DNA of 23,227 nt from positions 1 through 23,227 of the forward strand of contig DGIE01000029.1 of assembly GCA_002393025.1 (NCBI GenBank), written 5' to 3'. The first letter of the stretch is position 1, and each line of letters begins with the position of its first letter. The notes beneath the pieces were generated by a model that made no database searches, was not told the DNA's origin, and worked only from the letters and a program-made list of their open reading frames with translations. Positions 8,876 through 15,825 of this stretch are shown here, piece by piece. The stretch comes from Holosporaceae bacterium UBA3830. GTDB taxonomy: Bacteria; Pseudomonadota; Alphaproteobacteria; UBA3830. Position numbers and translations under genes: made by a program.

Positions 8876-9190
8876 CTACTCGCCAATTAAAACCGCATTG
8901 AACTTCCACATTTGAGTGATTCCGTCCATCAATGGTTCTTCGAAAATCTTGTATCTTCGATCATTAACCAAGATAAAATCGCCGATTCTCGGAGTGGCAT
9001 CAGAAGATTTGATAGACACCTCGGCTACTTGCTCCACAATTTGAGAATCTCCCAGTTCGTAGGGATTTTCAGGCTGCTTAATTACAGCAATAACTTGCTT
9101 CGTTTCACCGTTTCGAGATCTTATCGTCACTTCCTGTCCCAGGTGATTGAATACATCGTTAATTGCTGTAATTACAGTATCTCTGAACAT
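8876..9190 (-). CDS. head-tail joining protein, gpFII-like
   Basis: A 104-residue beta-rich protein starting at the TAATG junction with the capsid gene. Size (lambda gpFII is 117), position directly after the major capsid gene and before gpZ, and the layout (RDTVITAINDVFNHLGQEVT, then GDFILVNDRRYKI) fit the lambda gpFII head-tail stopper family. gpFII completes the head and provides the tail-attachment surface. The sequence match is only general, so the function is inferred mainly from gene order. Confidence 0.6.
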   Translation of the reverse strand: MFRDTVITAINDVFNHLGQEVTIRSRNGETKQVIAVIKQPENPYELGDSQIVEQVAEVSIKSSDATPRIGDFILVNDRRYKIFEEPLMDGITQMWKFNAVLIGE

Positions 9191-10194
9191 TATGCAGCCG
9201 TTAGTTTAACCAACACTCCAGGCCTCAAGCACAGCGGCAGTGGGTTAGATTGCGTGTGCAGCTCCGTGCCTCGATCGAACTTCCTCGGACACTGTTTTGC
9301 GTAAAGAGGTAATCCCAAAGTGTTCACGGTTTCGTTGAAATCCGCAGGTGCAAAGTAAGTCACAAAACTCTCTGCCGTACCCGTCGGGAAACAATGACCT
9401 TCACCTGAAGCAATGAACCTTCGAGTATTTCCGTCAGGATCAGTTGCTTGACCTCGGTATTCTTCGAAAGTGATTCCCCCGAAAGTAAATCCTGATCTCA
9501 TATCGTTTCTCAGTGCGGCACCTTCTTCCCATCTCTCATAAGCTTCTTTCACTTTGGGATGAGAGGTCAGAGCGTCGAAAAACTCTGGAGAAACCAAGCA
9601 ATGAACGCCGGTCATAAATTCACCCCGAAGATTGTCTTCAATGTGTCTCAGAACTTCCAAACACTTTTTCTTCACATCAGTAGATGCTGTTCCCAGAGCA
9701 AAGTTTACGGTTTTCGGCGTAATCTCAAACTCATCGAACAAGTTGTACAAAGTGCTGCCGTCGGCATCTAAAATGTTGCCCTTCAACGCTCCCATGCGCA
9801 GATGTTCGAGGGTTATCGCGTGTTTGTTTCTCATGGATTGCAAATGATCAGTAACCACGTTAGCCATGGCTTCGAGTTCGTTTTCCGTGCCAAAAGCCCT
9901 GATTCCCTGAATTTCTTCCGGAAGAATAACATCGTCATGCGGAATGTGAGGAATCGTGAAAGACCTCATTTTTCTTTTTGTTCGTCCCTCGAAAGTTGAT
10001 GCACCGCCAGGCATTTGAGTCGGAAGTAAATTCAACACTCCGTTTTGCTCTTCGACTGCAATATTCCTCGTGCGAACTGATTTTTGAGGAAACAAATTCA
10101 TCGCTTCCAGCTTTCCATAAGTGTTAGGCAGCAAATTTATGGAAGCTGTCAATGACGTCATGTTAAATGCGTCGGTATCGAATGGATTTATCAT
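9190..10194 (-). CDS. E: major capsid protein (lambda gpE family)
   Basis: A 334-residue protein of the Phage_cap_E family, close in length to lambda gpE (341). Supporting segments are RTRNIAVEEQNGVLNLLPT, FTIPHIPHDDVILPEEIQGI and, near the C-terminus, RGTELHTQSNPLPLCLRPG. It assembles into the icosahedral head on the scaffold and is then expanded and stabilised by the decoration protein encoded just upstream. The ATG at 10194 has a consensus AAGGAG 6 nt before it, fitting the high expression needed. Confidence 0.93.
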   Translation of the reverse strand: MINPFDTDAFNMTSLTASINLLPNTYGKLEAMNLFPQKSVRTRNIAVEEQNGVLNLLPTQMPGGASTFEGRTKRKMRSFTIPHIPHDDVILPEEIQGIRAFGTENELEAMANVVTDHLQSMRNKHAITLEHLRMGALKGNILDADGSTLYNLFDEFEITPKTVNFALGTASTDVKKKCLEVLRHIEDNLRGEFMTGVHCLVSPEFFDALTSHPKVKEAYERWEEGAALRNDMRSGFTFGGITFEEYRGQATDPDGNTRRFIASGEGHCFPTGTAESFVTYFAPADFNETVNTLGLPLYAKQCPRKFDRGTELHTQSNPLPLCLRPGVLVKLTAA

Positions 10195-10204
10195 TGTTTT
10201 CTCC

Positions 10205-10597
10205 TTACGCTGATTTCCTGGTTACAATGCCTCGTGCTTCCAGGCCTTTTTTGATTGATTTTTTCTGATCCGCCGTTGCTCCCTCCGGGAATATCAACTG
10301 AGACTCGATAACAATGGCGTCCCTCGCGACAATTAATCCTTGCTGAGCTGCCGTGCTTGCATCAACGTCTTGCAACAACACCCCGATTGGAGTTTCCGTG
10401 CCGTCAGTCGTTGCTTCCTCCTCAGTCGGATCGACCAAACTCACTTGTTTGTATGTACCATCGGCTGTTTTTTCCCCGACAATTGTTCCCATCTTCAAAT
10501 TCTGCCCTTGAGCAATCGTCACTACCTCTCGGCAATAGTTCTTTTCTGCTTCATATTTGAGCAAACTAAGCAATCTATCTTTTTCTTCTATATTCAT
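10205..10597 (-). CDS. D: head decoration protein (lambda gpD family)
   Basis: A 130-residue protein of the head decoration family. Typical features are an N-terminal YCREVVTIAQGQNLKMGTI segment and PIGVLLQDVDASTAAQQGLI in the middle, ending in a charged helix (DQKKSIKKGLEARGI). It binds as trimers to the expanded capsid. A GGAGG lies 7 nt upstream of the ATG at 10597. The 91 bp between this gene and the protease stop holds a palindromic repeat and half of a second. Lambda gpD is 110 residues. Confidence 0.88.
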   Translation of the reverse strand: MNIEEKDRLLSLLKYEAEKNYCREVVTIAQGQNLKMGTIVGEKTADGTYKQVSLVDPTEEEATTDGTETPIGVLLQDVDASTAAQQGLIVARDAIVIESQLIFPEGATADQKKSIKKGLEARGIVTRKSA

Positions 10598-10610
10598 TTA
10601 TCTTCCTCCC

Positions 10611-10660
10611 TCTTATTTATCCCCTCGCGGAGCGAATTACTGGATGCAACGACTCGTTGC
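10611..10660 (+). repeat. palindromic element copy 1 (intergenic)
   Basis: First unit of a 51-bp direct tandem pair. It contains CCCTCGCGGAGCGAATT, then GGATGCAACGACTCGTTGC. The stem GCAACGACTCGTTGC (10646-10660) is a perfect 7-bp inverted repeat around one C. It is related to the copies at 10662, 13124, 13647 and 14424. Confidence 0.8.
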
Positions 10661-10661
10661 T

Positions 10662-10711
10662 TCTTATTTATCCCCTCATGGAGCGAATTTACGGATGCAA
10701 TGTCACACTGC
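10662..10711 (+). repeat. palindromic element copy 2, forms 3' end of the protease gene
   Basis: Second tandem unit, with CCCTCATGGAGCGAATTT followed by GGATGCAATGTCACACTGC. The stem (10697-10711) has six of seven pairs, with one A-C mismatch. It supplies the last residues and the stop codon of the minus-strand protease (residues GSVTLHP). Confidence 0.8.
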
Positions 10712-10952
10712 CTGCACGCTGCTTTGCTGCTGCTATTACAGGATTCTCTTTTTGCATTTCTTTGTGATAAACATGGCTTGAGATTTCCTCTTTCGCATTC
10801 ATCGAAGCCAGCAACGCCTCTTTCACCTGATCCGCAGTAAATTTTTGCTCGATAAACTCAGCCAGTCTCTCTTCGGCATGAGCCAACTTGCAAAGTTTCG
10901 ATATTTCCAGAATCTCCGCTCTGTATTTTTCGATTTCGTCTTTTCCTTCCAT
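10689..10952 (-). CDS. nested scaffold protein (lambda Nu3-like) from internal start of protease gene
   Basis: In lambda the scaffold Nu3 is translated from an internal start in the protease gene C. Here the last 87 codons of the protease frame encode a charged helical segment (EIEKYRAEILEISKLCKLAH, then ERLAEFIEQKFTADQ), which fits a scaffold. The ATG at 10952 is preceded by AAGGGAG 6 nt upstream, a strong Shine-Dalgarno inside coding sequence. A second ATG at 10970 also has GGGAAG upstream. Independent translation is inferred from these sites and the lambda precedent. It ends in the element-derived residues VTLHP. Confidence 0.5.
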   Translation of the reverse strand: MEGKDEIEKYRAEILEISKLCKLAHAEERLAEFIEQKFTADQVKEALLASMNAKEEISSHVYHKEMQKENPVIAAAKQRAGSVTLHP

Positions 10953-11711
10953 CTTTTTCTCCCTTTTCATAATTTCTTCCCATGGATTGCACGTTATCTC
11001 ATCTGCCAGACCGATTTCGATTGCATTCTCTCCGTGATATGTTGCCGCTTGAGTTTCTCGGATTTTTTCGATATCCAAATTTCGATTGCGAGCCACTGTT
11101 GATAAGAACATTTCATAAAGTCTGTTTACTTCCCTTTGTAATTTATCTTTCGCATTCTTAGACAGAGGTTCATGCGGTGTAAGATCGTTTTTCTCCTCAC
11201 CTGCAAAAATGGTCGTGTACTTTACACCTAATTTCTTATCCGCCTCTGAAATATCAGTGTGAGTCGCAATTACTCCAATGCTGCCGACGCCGCTTGTTCG
11301 ATTAACGAAAATTTTTGAACATGCCGAGGCTATTGCGTAGGCTGCAGAAAATGCTGAATCGTTGGCATAAGCGTAAATCGGCTTCTTGTCTCTTGCTTTG
11401 TAGATATGGTCGACCAGATCAAACAGACCTCCGACTTCACCGCCCGGACTATCGATGTCCAGCAAAATCGATTCAACTTTATCGTCATATAAAGCTTTGG
11501 AGACCAATAGGTGAATATCGTCATAATTCGTAGTGTAAAAAAATCTCTCGCTCCGTTTGGTCAGCAGACCGTAGATTGGAATTACCGCAACGCTGTTATC
11601 GATTGAATACTCAGAGATTTCAAATGTTCCTTTCGGTACCCAATCAAAATTTAAAGTAGGTTCAAGATATTCCGAAGCCACCAGCAAAGGTCTATTCGTC
11701 ACTCGTATCAT
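10689..11711 (-). CDS. C: S49-family prohead protease with C-terminal scaffold (lambda gpC-like)
   Basis: A 340-residue prohead protease of the SppA/S49 type. ILLDIDSPGGEVGG (82-95) and NDSAFSAAYAIASAC (117-131, which should carry the catalytic Ser) are hallmark segments, followed by GVGSIGVIATHTD and IGLADEI. It processes portal and scaffold during head maturation. After about residue 245 the domain changes to a charged helical scaffold. The ATG at 11711 overlaps the portal gene by 20 nt and has GGAGGGAG 6 nt upstream. The final seven residues come from a palindromic element, so the original C-terminus appears replaced. Confidence 0.9.
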   Translation of the reverse strand: MIRVTNRPLLVASEYLEPTLNFDWVPKGTFEISEYSIDNSVAVIPIYGLLTKRSERFFYTTNYDDIHLLVSKALYDDKVESILLDIDSPGGEVGGLFDLVDHIYKARDKKPIYAYANDSAFSAAYAIASACSKIFVNRTSGVGSIGVIATHTDISEADKKLGVKYTTIFAGEEKNDLTPHEPLSKNAKDKLQREVNRLYEMFLSTVARNRNLDIEKIRETQAATYHGENAIEIGLADEITCNPWEEIMKREKKMEGKDEIEKYRAEILEISKLCKLAHAEERLAEFIEQKFTADQVKEALLASMNAKEEISSHVYHKEMQKENPVIAAAKQRAGSVTLHP

Positions 11712-13098
11712 CGTTTACTCCCTCCAGTACGGAATCAAATTTCAAGCCCATTTTTTGCGCTCTTGCGTTATCGTTTTTAATCTCTTCGTCGATTTCTTCT
11801 ACGTCGTAACCAAGCTCGGAAACCACCTCCGCCCGAGATTTGAACCCGCAACGAACCGCCTCCATTTGAGCTTTCTGCTCTTTCAAAGGATCAACCCATG
11901 CGAAACCTTGCGGAATCCATTTAACCGCCGCGAAATTCTTATCGTTTGGTATTTTTATGGAGTTCGAAAGAACAGCAAGTTCAATCCATTTGTTCCAAAT
12001 CGGCCTGCAAAATTGATATACAATCAAGTTGTGCTGTAATGCAGTGCAACGTCTTCTAAATTCAAGTAATCCTGCTCTGATAGAAGAGTAATTTACTCCC
12101 GAAAGGTCTCCCGTCAGTTGCTCATAGGTGATCCCCAAGCCAACGGAAATTGCTCGCAGTTGTTGCTTTATAAATATCTCGTAAGTACCGCCAACATCTG
12201 CCGGAGTAGAAAATTTAATATCCTCTCCGGGATCGAGAAACTGCATCGTTCCCGGCTCTAAACCATACAGATCAGAGCCTTCCTCTTGTTTAAAAATTTC
12301 AGAATCAGGATCAAGTCGTGTCACAAATCCAGCAAACATCGCTGCTGTTTTCTTTCGCACCAGCTCGGCGTCTTCATATTGATCGAGTTCATGTAATTTC
12401 AGCAATACATTACTTAGCCAGGGTTCACCGCGAATTTGTCCCGGACGTAGCGGCTTATATATGTGAAATATTTCGTTTGCAGGAACTCGAATGGACTCGA
12501 AATTCTGCCACTTGCAGGAGTCTCCCGGATGCTCCTTATATAAATAGTAGGCGACTTTCTTACCTGATTTATCGAACTCAATGCCCGACTTTATAATGTG
12601 TCCGTTCGGAAGAGGATAATCCTTGCTTGCGTCCAGATGTTCGGCTTCCAAAACCTGTAATTTGAGAGGAACGGTACTGTTCTTTCGGTCGGTCTTTATC
12701 CTTACAAAACACTCTCCACACTCGATAACGCTTCGAAGTACGAGAGCCTGCAAGCCATAGAAATCACAAATTCCTGAAACATCCGCTTCGTCCGTCCACT
12801 GAAGCCATAATTCCTGAATCCTTTTCCGAAAATCCGCCTCTCTTGCTTTAGATTGAGGTTTGATGCCCGTACCGATACAATTTGATACGATCGCTTCGAC
12901 AGCATTCGCAGCATACGGATTCTTTCTGATAATATCGTGCGATCTGATCCTCAGTGTGCTTAAATTTGAGTCCAAAATAGAGTTGATTGATGATCCTGTA
13001 GGATACCAATTGTTCAATCTCTTACCGTGTCCCGCTCCGTCGTATGGTGCTTGGGCTTTCTTCTTGAACAGATTTGCTATCGAATTGAAAATTTTCAT
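11692..13098 (-). CDS. B: portal protein (lambda gpB family)
   Basis: A portal protein of the Phage_portal_2 family, the dodecameric ring through which DNA enters and leaves the head. Diagnostic segments are RSHDIIRKNPYAANAVEAIV, SNCIGTGIKPQS, KPLRPGQIRGEPWLSNVL and LTGDLSGVNYSSIRAGLLEF, in the usual order. Length is 468 residues from the ATG at 13098; a GTG directly before it would add one residue. The Shine-Dalgarno is weak. The gene follows a gap of about 60 bp after the gpW-like remnant that contains a palindromic element, and its 3' end overlaps the protease gene by 20 nt. Confidence 0.93.
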   Translation of the reverse strand: MKIFNSIANLFKKKAQAPYDGAGHGKRLNNWYPTGSSINSILDSNLSTLRIRSHDIIRKNPYAANAVEAIVSNCIGTGIKPQSKAREADFRKRIQELWLQWTDEADVSGICDFYGLQALVLRSVIECGECFVRIKTDRKNSTVPLKLQVLEAEHLDASKDYPLPNGHIIKSGIEFDKSGKKVAYYLYKEHPGDSCKWQNFESIRVPANEIFHIYKPLRPGQIRGEPWLSNVLLKLHELDQYEDAELVRKKTAAMFAGFVTRLDPDSEIFKQEEGSDLYGLEPGTMQFLDPGEDIKFSTPADVGGTYEIFIKQQLRAISVGLGITYEQLTGDLSGVNYSSIRAGLLEFRRRCTALQHNLIVYQFCRPIWNKWIELAVLSNSIKIPNDKNFAAVKWIPQGFAWVDPLKEQKAQMEAVRCGFKSRAEVVSELGYDVEEIDEEIKNDNARAQKMGLKFDSVLEGVNDDTSDE

Positions 13099-13123
13099 CA
13101 CTCTGTCTTAATATTTGAAACTA

Positions 13124-13168
13124 TTTCCCCGCCGGGAGGGCAAACACTGGATGCAACATCATGTTGCC
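13124..13168 (+). repeat. palindromic element copy 3, at the 3' end of the gpW-like gene
   Basis: Contains CCCCGCCGGGAGGG and then CTGGATGCAACATCATGTTGC. The stem GCAACATCATGTTGC (13153-13167) is a perfect 7-bp inverted repeat around a C, and its A-T/T-A pairs replace the G-C pairs of other copies. On the minus strand it supplies the last codons and the TGA of the gpW-like reading frame. Confidence 0.75.
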
Positions 13169-13374
13169 TTGGATGTCGTAAAAATAATCTGCCTTTTGCT
13201 TGAATTTTTGAGATTCGCTTTTATTTGGCTTCTTAATTTGAGCAATTGCTCCAAATCTGCTCACGCATATTGCACATGAACATCGCCATAGGTAACTGAA
13301 GTCACTCTTTTTCCAGACTGCAATTCCAGAATAGCTTTCTCTATGATTTCTAATTTTTCGCTGTCGCTTATCAC
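13159..13374 (-). pseudogene. W (lambda-type): gpW-like head-tail connector gene interrupted by one in-frame TGA
   Basis: The slot between large terminase and portal holds gpW in lambda, and reading the minus strand from a GTG at 13374 (GTGA overlap with the terminase stop) gives a matching small protein. It has a helix, ILELQSGKRVTSVTYGDVHV, then QYA, a TGA at 13261-13263, then ADLEQLLKLRSQIKANL and a family-like RQIIFTTSK ending. Similarity continues in the same frame on both sides of the TGA, and the total of about 71 codons fits gpW (68 residues). So this looks like a recent nonsense change, or read-through, rather than chance. gpW plugs the filled head and is essential in lambda. The last codons come from a palindromic element. 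Confidence 0.6.
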
Positions 13375-15353
13375 AGAAAACTGCTCCTAATTTTCTTAAG
13401 TCTTCTTGTAACCTTCGGTTTTTCCTCCGGGTTACTCAGCTCCATAATCTGCTGCCATTTCTGATCTGACCAACGATCGATTCCCAAAGCTATTGCCGCT
13501 GCTCTTGCATAAATCCGGCAATCCAGGGCTTCGTTGCGATCTCGAATCTTCTTCCATTCTCTTTTCGGGTATCCTCTAACAATCTTGGTTACCAACTGTT
13601 CTGCAGTGATTTGCTTGAAATACTCTGTGTTATACTCCGGAAAATGGCAGCAACGTGACGTTGCATCCGGTATTTGTCCTCCGGACAGGCAGTGAGCCAC
13701 TGCGGGCAATGATTGATTTTTTTCTTCCTTGCGGAGCAGATTTTCGCGCCAAGCCTCAGACTTGTTGAGCCATCCGTAAAATTCACTTTTTAAGAGTGAA
13801 ACCCCAACCTTCCACAATCTCACTCCGTTGGCTATTTTCTTTCCTCGCTTATTTACGTCGACTTTAGTCGGAGCGTTCAGTGAAACCAGCGAATTATCTA
13901 CCCCCTTCACAGCCATAACGTTGTGAATCGGTTGTTTTCTCACCCAGTCGTAAACATGCTGCGTCGCAAATCCAGAATCTACCGCCATCATGTTGATTTT
14001 TCGATAAACTCCGTCTTCAGATTCAAACTCCTCGTTCAGAATTTCAGATAATTTGTTCCATGGAGCCTGAGTTGTAGGATTTCCGTAAATCACTCGATAA
14101 TCAACTGACCAATTTTCGTGATCCTTGCCCCAAGCAACAATTTCTAACTCGATTCGATCGTTTTGAACATCAACGCCCGCAGTGAGAACGTATCCGCCTC
14201 TCGGAACTCGGCCGATTTTGTAGCTCTCTCTTCGATCAAACAGCAATCCCCAATCCGGCACGTCACCTTTTTCTTCCCAAGGCAATCCCAAGGTCGTATT
14301 CGTCCACGCTTTTAGTAACTGTTCATCTTTTTTCGCCGATTCATAATTGCGATAGCAGGTTTCCCAACTCATCCAGCCAATTGGTGAATACAAAGAGCTC
14401 AAGTGAAAGCCTATTGTTTTTCCCTCTCGGCGGGAAGCCCCCGTAGGCTGTGACTGATTTTTCTTTTTTCCCTCCTCGCGGAGCGAATTTTCGGATGCAA
14501 CGTCACGTTGCCATTTTCCTTTTCGGAGCATCTCAGTTTTGTATCTTTCATCAATATGTTCTTTACAAAATTCACAAACATAAGACACTTTAGAATCAGT
14601 TTGATCATAGTGAATGTTCTCCCATTTCAGCGTTTGATAGCCGTCACAGAACGGACACGGTACAAAATAGTATCTTTGATCGGTCTCGTTGAACTCTTTT
14701 TCAATTCTCGATAATCCCTGAATCGTCGGAGTCGAAACGATAAATATTTTGCGCCTTGTAAAAGTTGCCGTCCTTTGAATCGCCAGTGTAAGAGGATCAC
14801 CCTCTGAATCGGCATCAGGAGGATAAGCGTCGACTTCGTCCAGGAATAAGTATTTCACTGGCATTGATCGAAGACCAACTGCCGAATTTGCACCCGTGAT
14901 TACGACCTGACCGCCCGGAAATTCTTTACTCTGAACTGTGTTCCCGGAGTCTCTTGTTCGTGGATCTTTCACCTTATTCCGCAAGCACGGAGTATCTTCA
15001 ATTAAAGGAGCTAAGCGACCTTTACTCCAGCGTTTTCCCATTTCCACGGTTGGTTGAACAACTAGCATCGGCCCCGGAGCCTGATCGATCATATATCCAA
15101 TCCAATTGTTTCCGGCTTCGGTTCCCCCAATCTGCGCACCCTTCATAAACACCACTTTTTCGTACGGTGATGAAGGCGAAAGCGCGTCCATGATTTCTTT
15201 CAGATAAGGAGTCCTTGAAGTTCTAAACCTTCCCGGCTCTGAGGATGCCGTTCTTGATAACACTCGGTTAGCATCTGCCCAGTCAGAGACACTGATCACC
15301 GAATCCGGCTTGATTCCTCTTTCAAAAGATTTCAGATAATCATCGCAAGTCAT
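13371..15353 (-). CDS. A: terminase large subunit (GpA family) with two in-frame element insertions
   Basis: The DNA-packaging ATPase and nuclease of the Terminase_GpA family, 660 residues. Visible motifs are Walker A-like GAQIGGTE (72-79), Walker B YLFLDEVD (168-175), a CxxC...CxxC zinc-type pair (233/236, 260/263), and nuclease-domain acidic segments TAGVDVQNDR (391-400) and AVDSGFATQ (457-465). Two stretches without family character, about residues 282-310 and 541-569, coincide exactly with palindromic elements in the DNA and keep the frame. The first sits between the zinc region and the GFHLSSLYSPIGW segment, the second just before FPEYNTEYFKQ. The start at 15353 overlaps the small-subunit gene by 14 nt. 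Confidence 0.93.
   Translation of the reverse strand: MTCDDYLKSFERGIKPDSVISVSDWADANRVLSRTASSEPGRFRTSRTPYLKEIMDALSPSSPYEKVVFMKGAQIGGTEAGNNWIGYMIDQAPGPMLVVQPTVEMGKRWSKGRLAPLIEDTPCLRNKVKDPRTRDSGNTVQSKEFPGGQVVITGANSAVGLRSMPVKYLFLDEVDAYPPDADSEGDPLTLAIQRTATFTRRKIFIVSTPTIQGLSRIEKEFNETDQRYYFVPCPFCDGYQTLKWENIHYDQTDSKVSYVCEFCKEHIDERYKTEMLRKGKWQRDVASENSLREEGKKKNQSQPTGASRREGKTIGFHLSSLYSPIGWMSWETCYRNYESAKKDEQLLKAWTNTTLGLPWEEKGDVPDWGLLFDRRESYKIGRVPRGGYVLTAGVDVQNDRIELEIVAWGKDHENWSVDYRVIYGNPTTQAPWNKLSEILNEEFESEDGVYRKINMMAVDSGFATQHVYDWVRKQPIHNVMAVKGVDNSLVSLNAPTKVDVNKRGKKIANGVRLWKVGVSLLKSEFYGWLNKSEAWRENLLRKEEKNQSLPAVAHCLSGGQIPDATSRCCHFPEYNTEYFKQITAEQLVTKIVRGYPKREWKKIRDRNEALDCRIYARAAAIALGIDRWSDQKWQQIMELSNPEEKPKVTRRLKKIRSSFL
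13647..13733 (-). repeat. palindromic element copy 4, in frame within terminase
   Basis: Opposite orientation to the other copies. Three hairpins stand in a row: GCAACGTGACGTTGC (13650-13664), TGTCCTCCGGACA (13675-13687) and GCAGTGAGCCACTGC (13689-13703). The first is the family stem with its flanking CATCCGG. It encodes about 29 extra residues of the terminase (541-569) without breaking the frame. Confidence 0.75.
14424..14510 (+). repeat. palindromic element copy 5, in frame within terminase
   Basis: Contains AGCCCCCGTAGGCT (short hairpin), a T-rich spacer, CCTCGCGGAGCGAATTTT and then CGGATGCAACGTCACGTTGC. The family stem is 14497-14511, a perfect 7-bp inverted repeat around a C. It encodes terminase residues of about 282-310 in frame. 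The spacer TGATTTTT also occurs in copy 4. Confidence 0.75.
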
Positions 15354-15825
15354 CTCTCGATAATTCCTCCAAAACCGTACGAAACTCTTTCATTAAAATC
15401 TCATGAATTTCTGCTGCGTCATCTATGCTTGCAAGAAGTGAGGAAATCCTGTCCGCAATTGAGAAAATTCCGTCTCTTACAATCCTCGCTTTTGAAAACA
15501 ACGCCTTTTTTACTTCATCAATAGGAACTAATTCGCCCGTTTCAGCCTTTACTCTCGCCTCGAGCAATTTCCCTTTTTCTATTTCGTTTTTGAGCTTGGT
15601 TTTCATCAAAAGCTGATGCATATCGTCTCGTACAAAATAAGTTCCCTGACTCTTTCTTTGCTTCGGAAGATGAATGTTTCGATAGCTTTCAAGCTCGGCA
15701 TTGGCGGTGTATTCGTCAATCATTCCGTCGATCAGCGTTATCTTTCCCTGTCGTATCAACTTGGCGGCGTATTGCTTTGAAAATCCCTGACGTCTTGCCC
15801 ATTCTGATTGCGAAATTAGTGCCAT
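15340..15825 (-). CDS. terminase small subunit (Nu1-like)
   Basis: A 161-residue DNA-recognition subunit of the packaging terminase. The N-terminus has a MerR-like winged-helix pattern (SEWARRQGFSKQYAAKLIRQ, residues 7-26) as in lambda Nu1. The C-terminal half has the typical TGELVPIDEVKKALFSKAR, RDGIFSIADRISSLLA and EIHEILMKEFRTVLEEL. It binds the packaging site and recruits the large subunit, which is encoded next with a 14-nt overlap. The ATG at 15825 overlaps the preceding gene's TAA (TAATG). Confidence 0.85.
   Translation of the reverse strand: MALISQSEWARRQGFSKQYAAKLIRQGKITLIDGMIDEYTANAELESYRNIHLPKQRKSQGTYFVRDDMHQLLMKTKLKNEIEKGKLLEARVKAETGELVPIDEVKKALFSKARIVRDGIFSIADRISSLLASIDDAAEIHEILMKEFRTVLEELSRDDLR

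Noticed and set aside
10340..10840. A 166-codon plus-strand ORF over the decoration and protease genes
   Set aside because: It lies antisense to two well-supported genes, has a Ser/Leu/Phe-rich composition typical of an antisense shadow, and is low in family character.
13129..13300. A second open minus-strand frame over the gpW-like region, containing KKPNKSESQKFKQKADYF
   Set aside because: It has no start with a ribosome site and overlaps the better-supported gpW frame. I could not link it to any family, though it stays open for over 50 codons.
13159..13374. Recoding of TGA as a sense codon to explain the gpW-like interruption
   Set aside because: Several genes in the window end in TGA within ATGA overlaps with the next start (6994, 8352, 16973, 18280), so TGA works as stop here. 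Local read-through remains possible.
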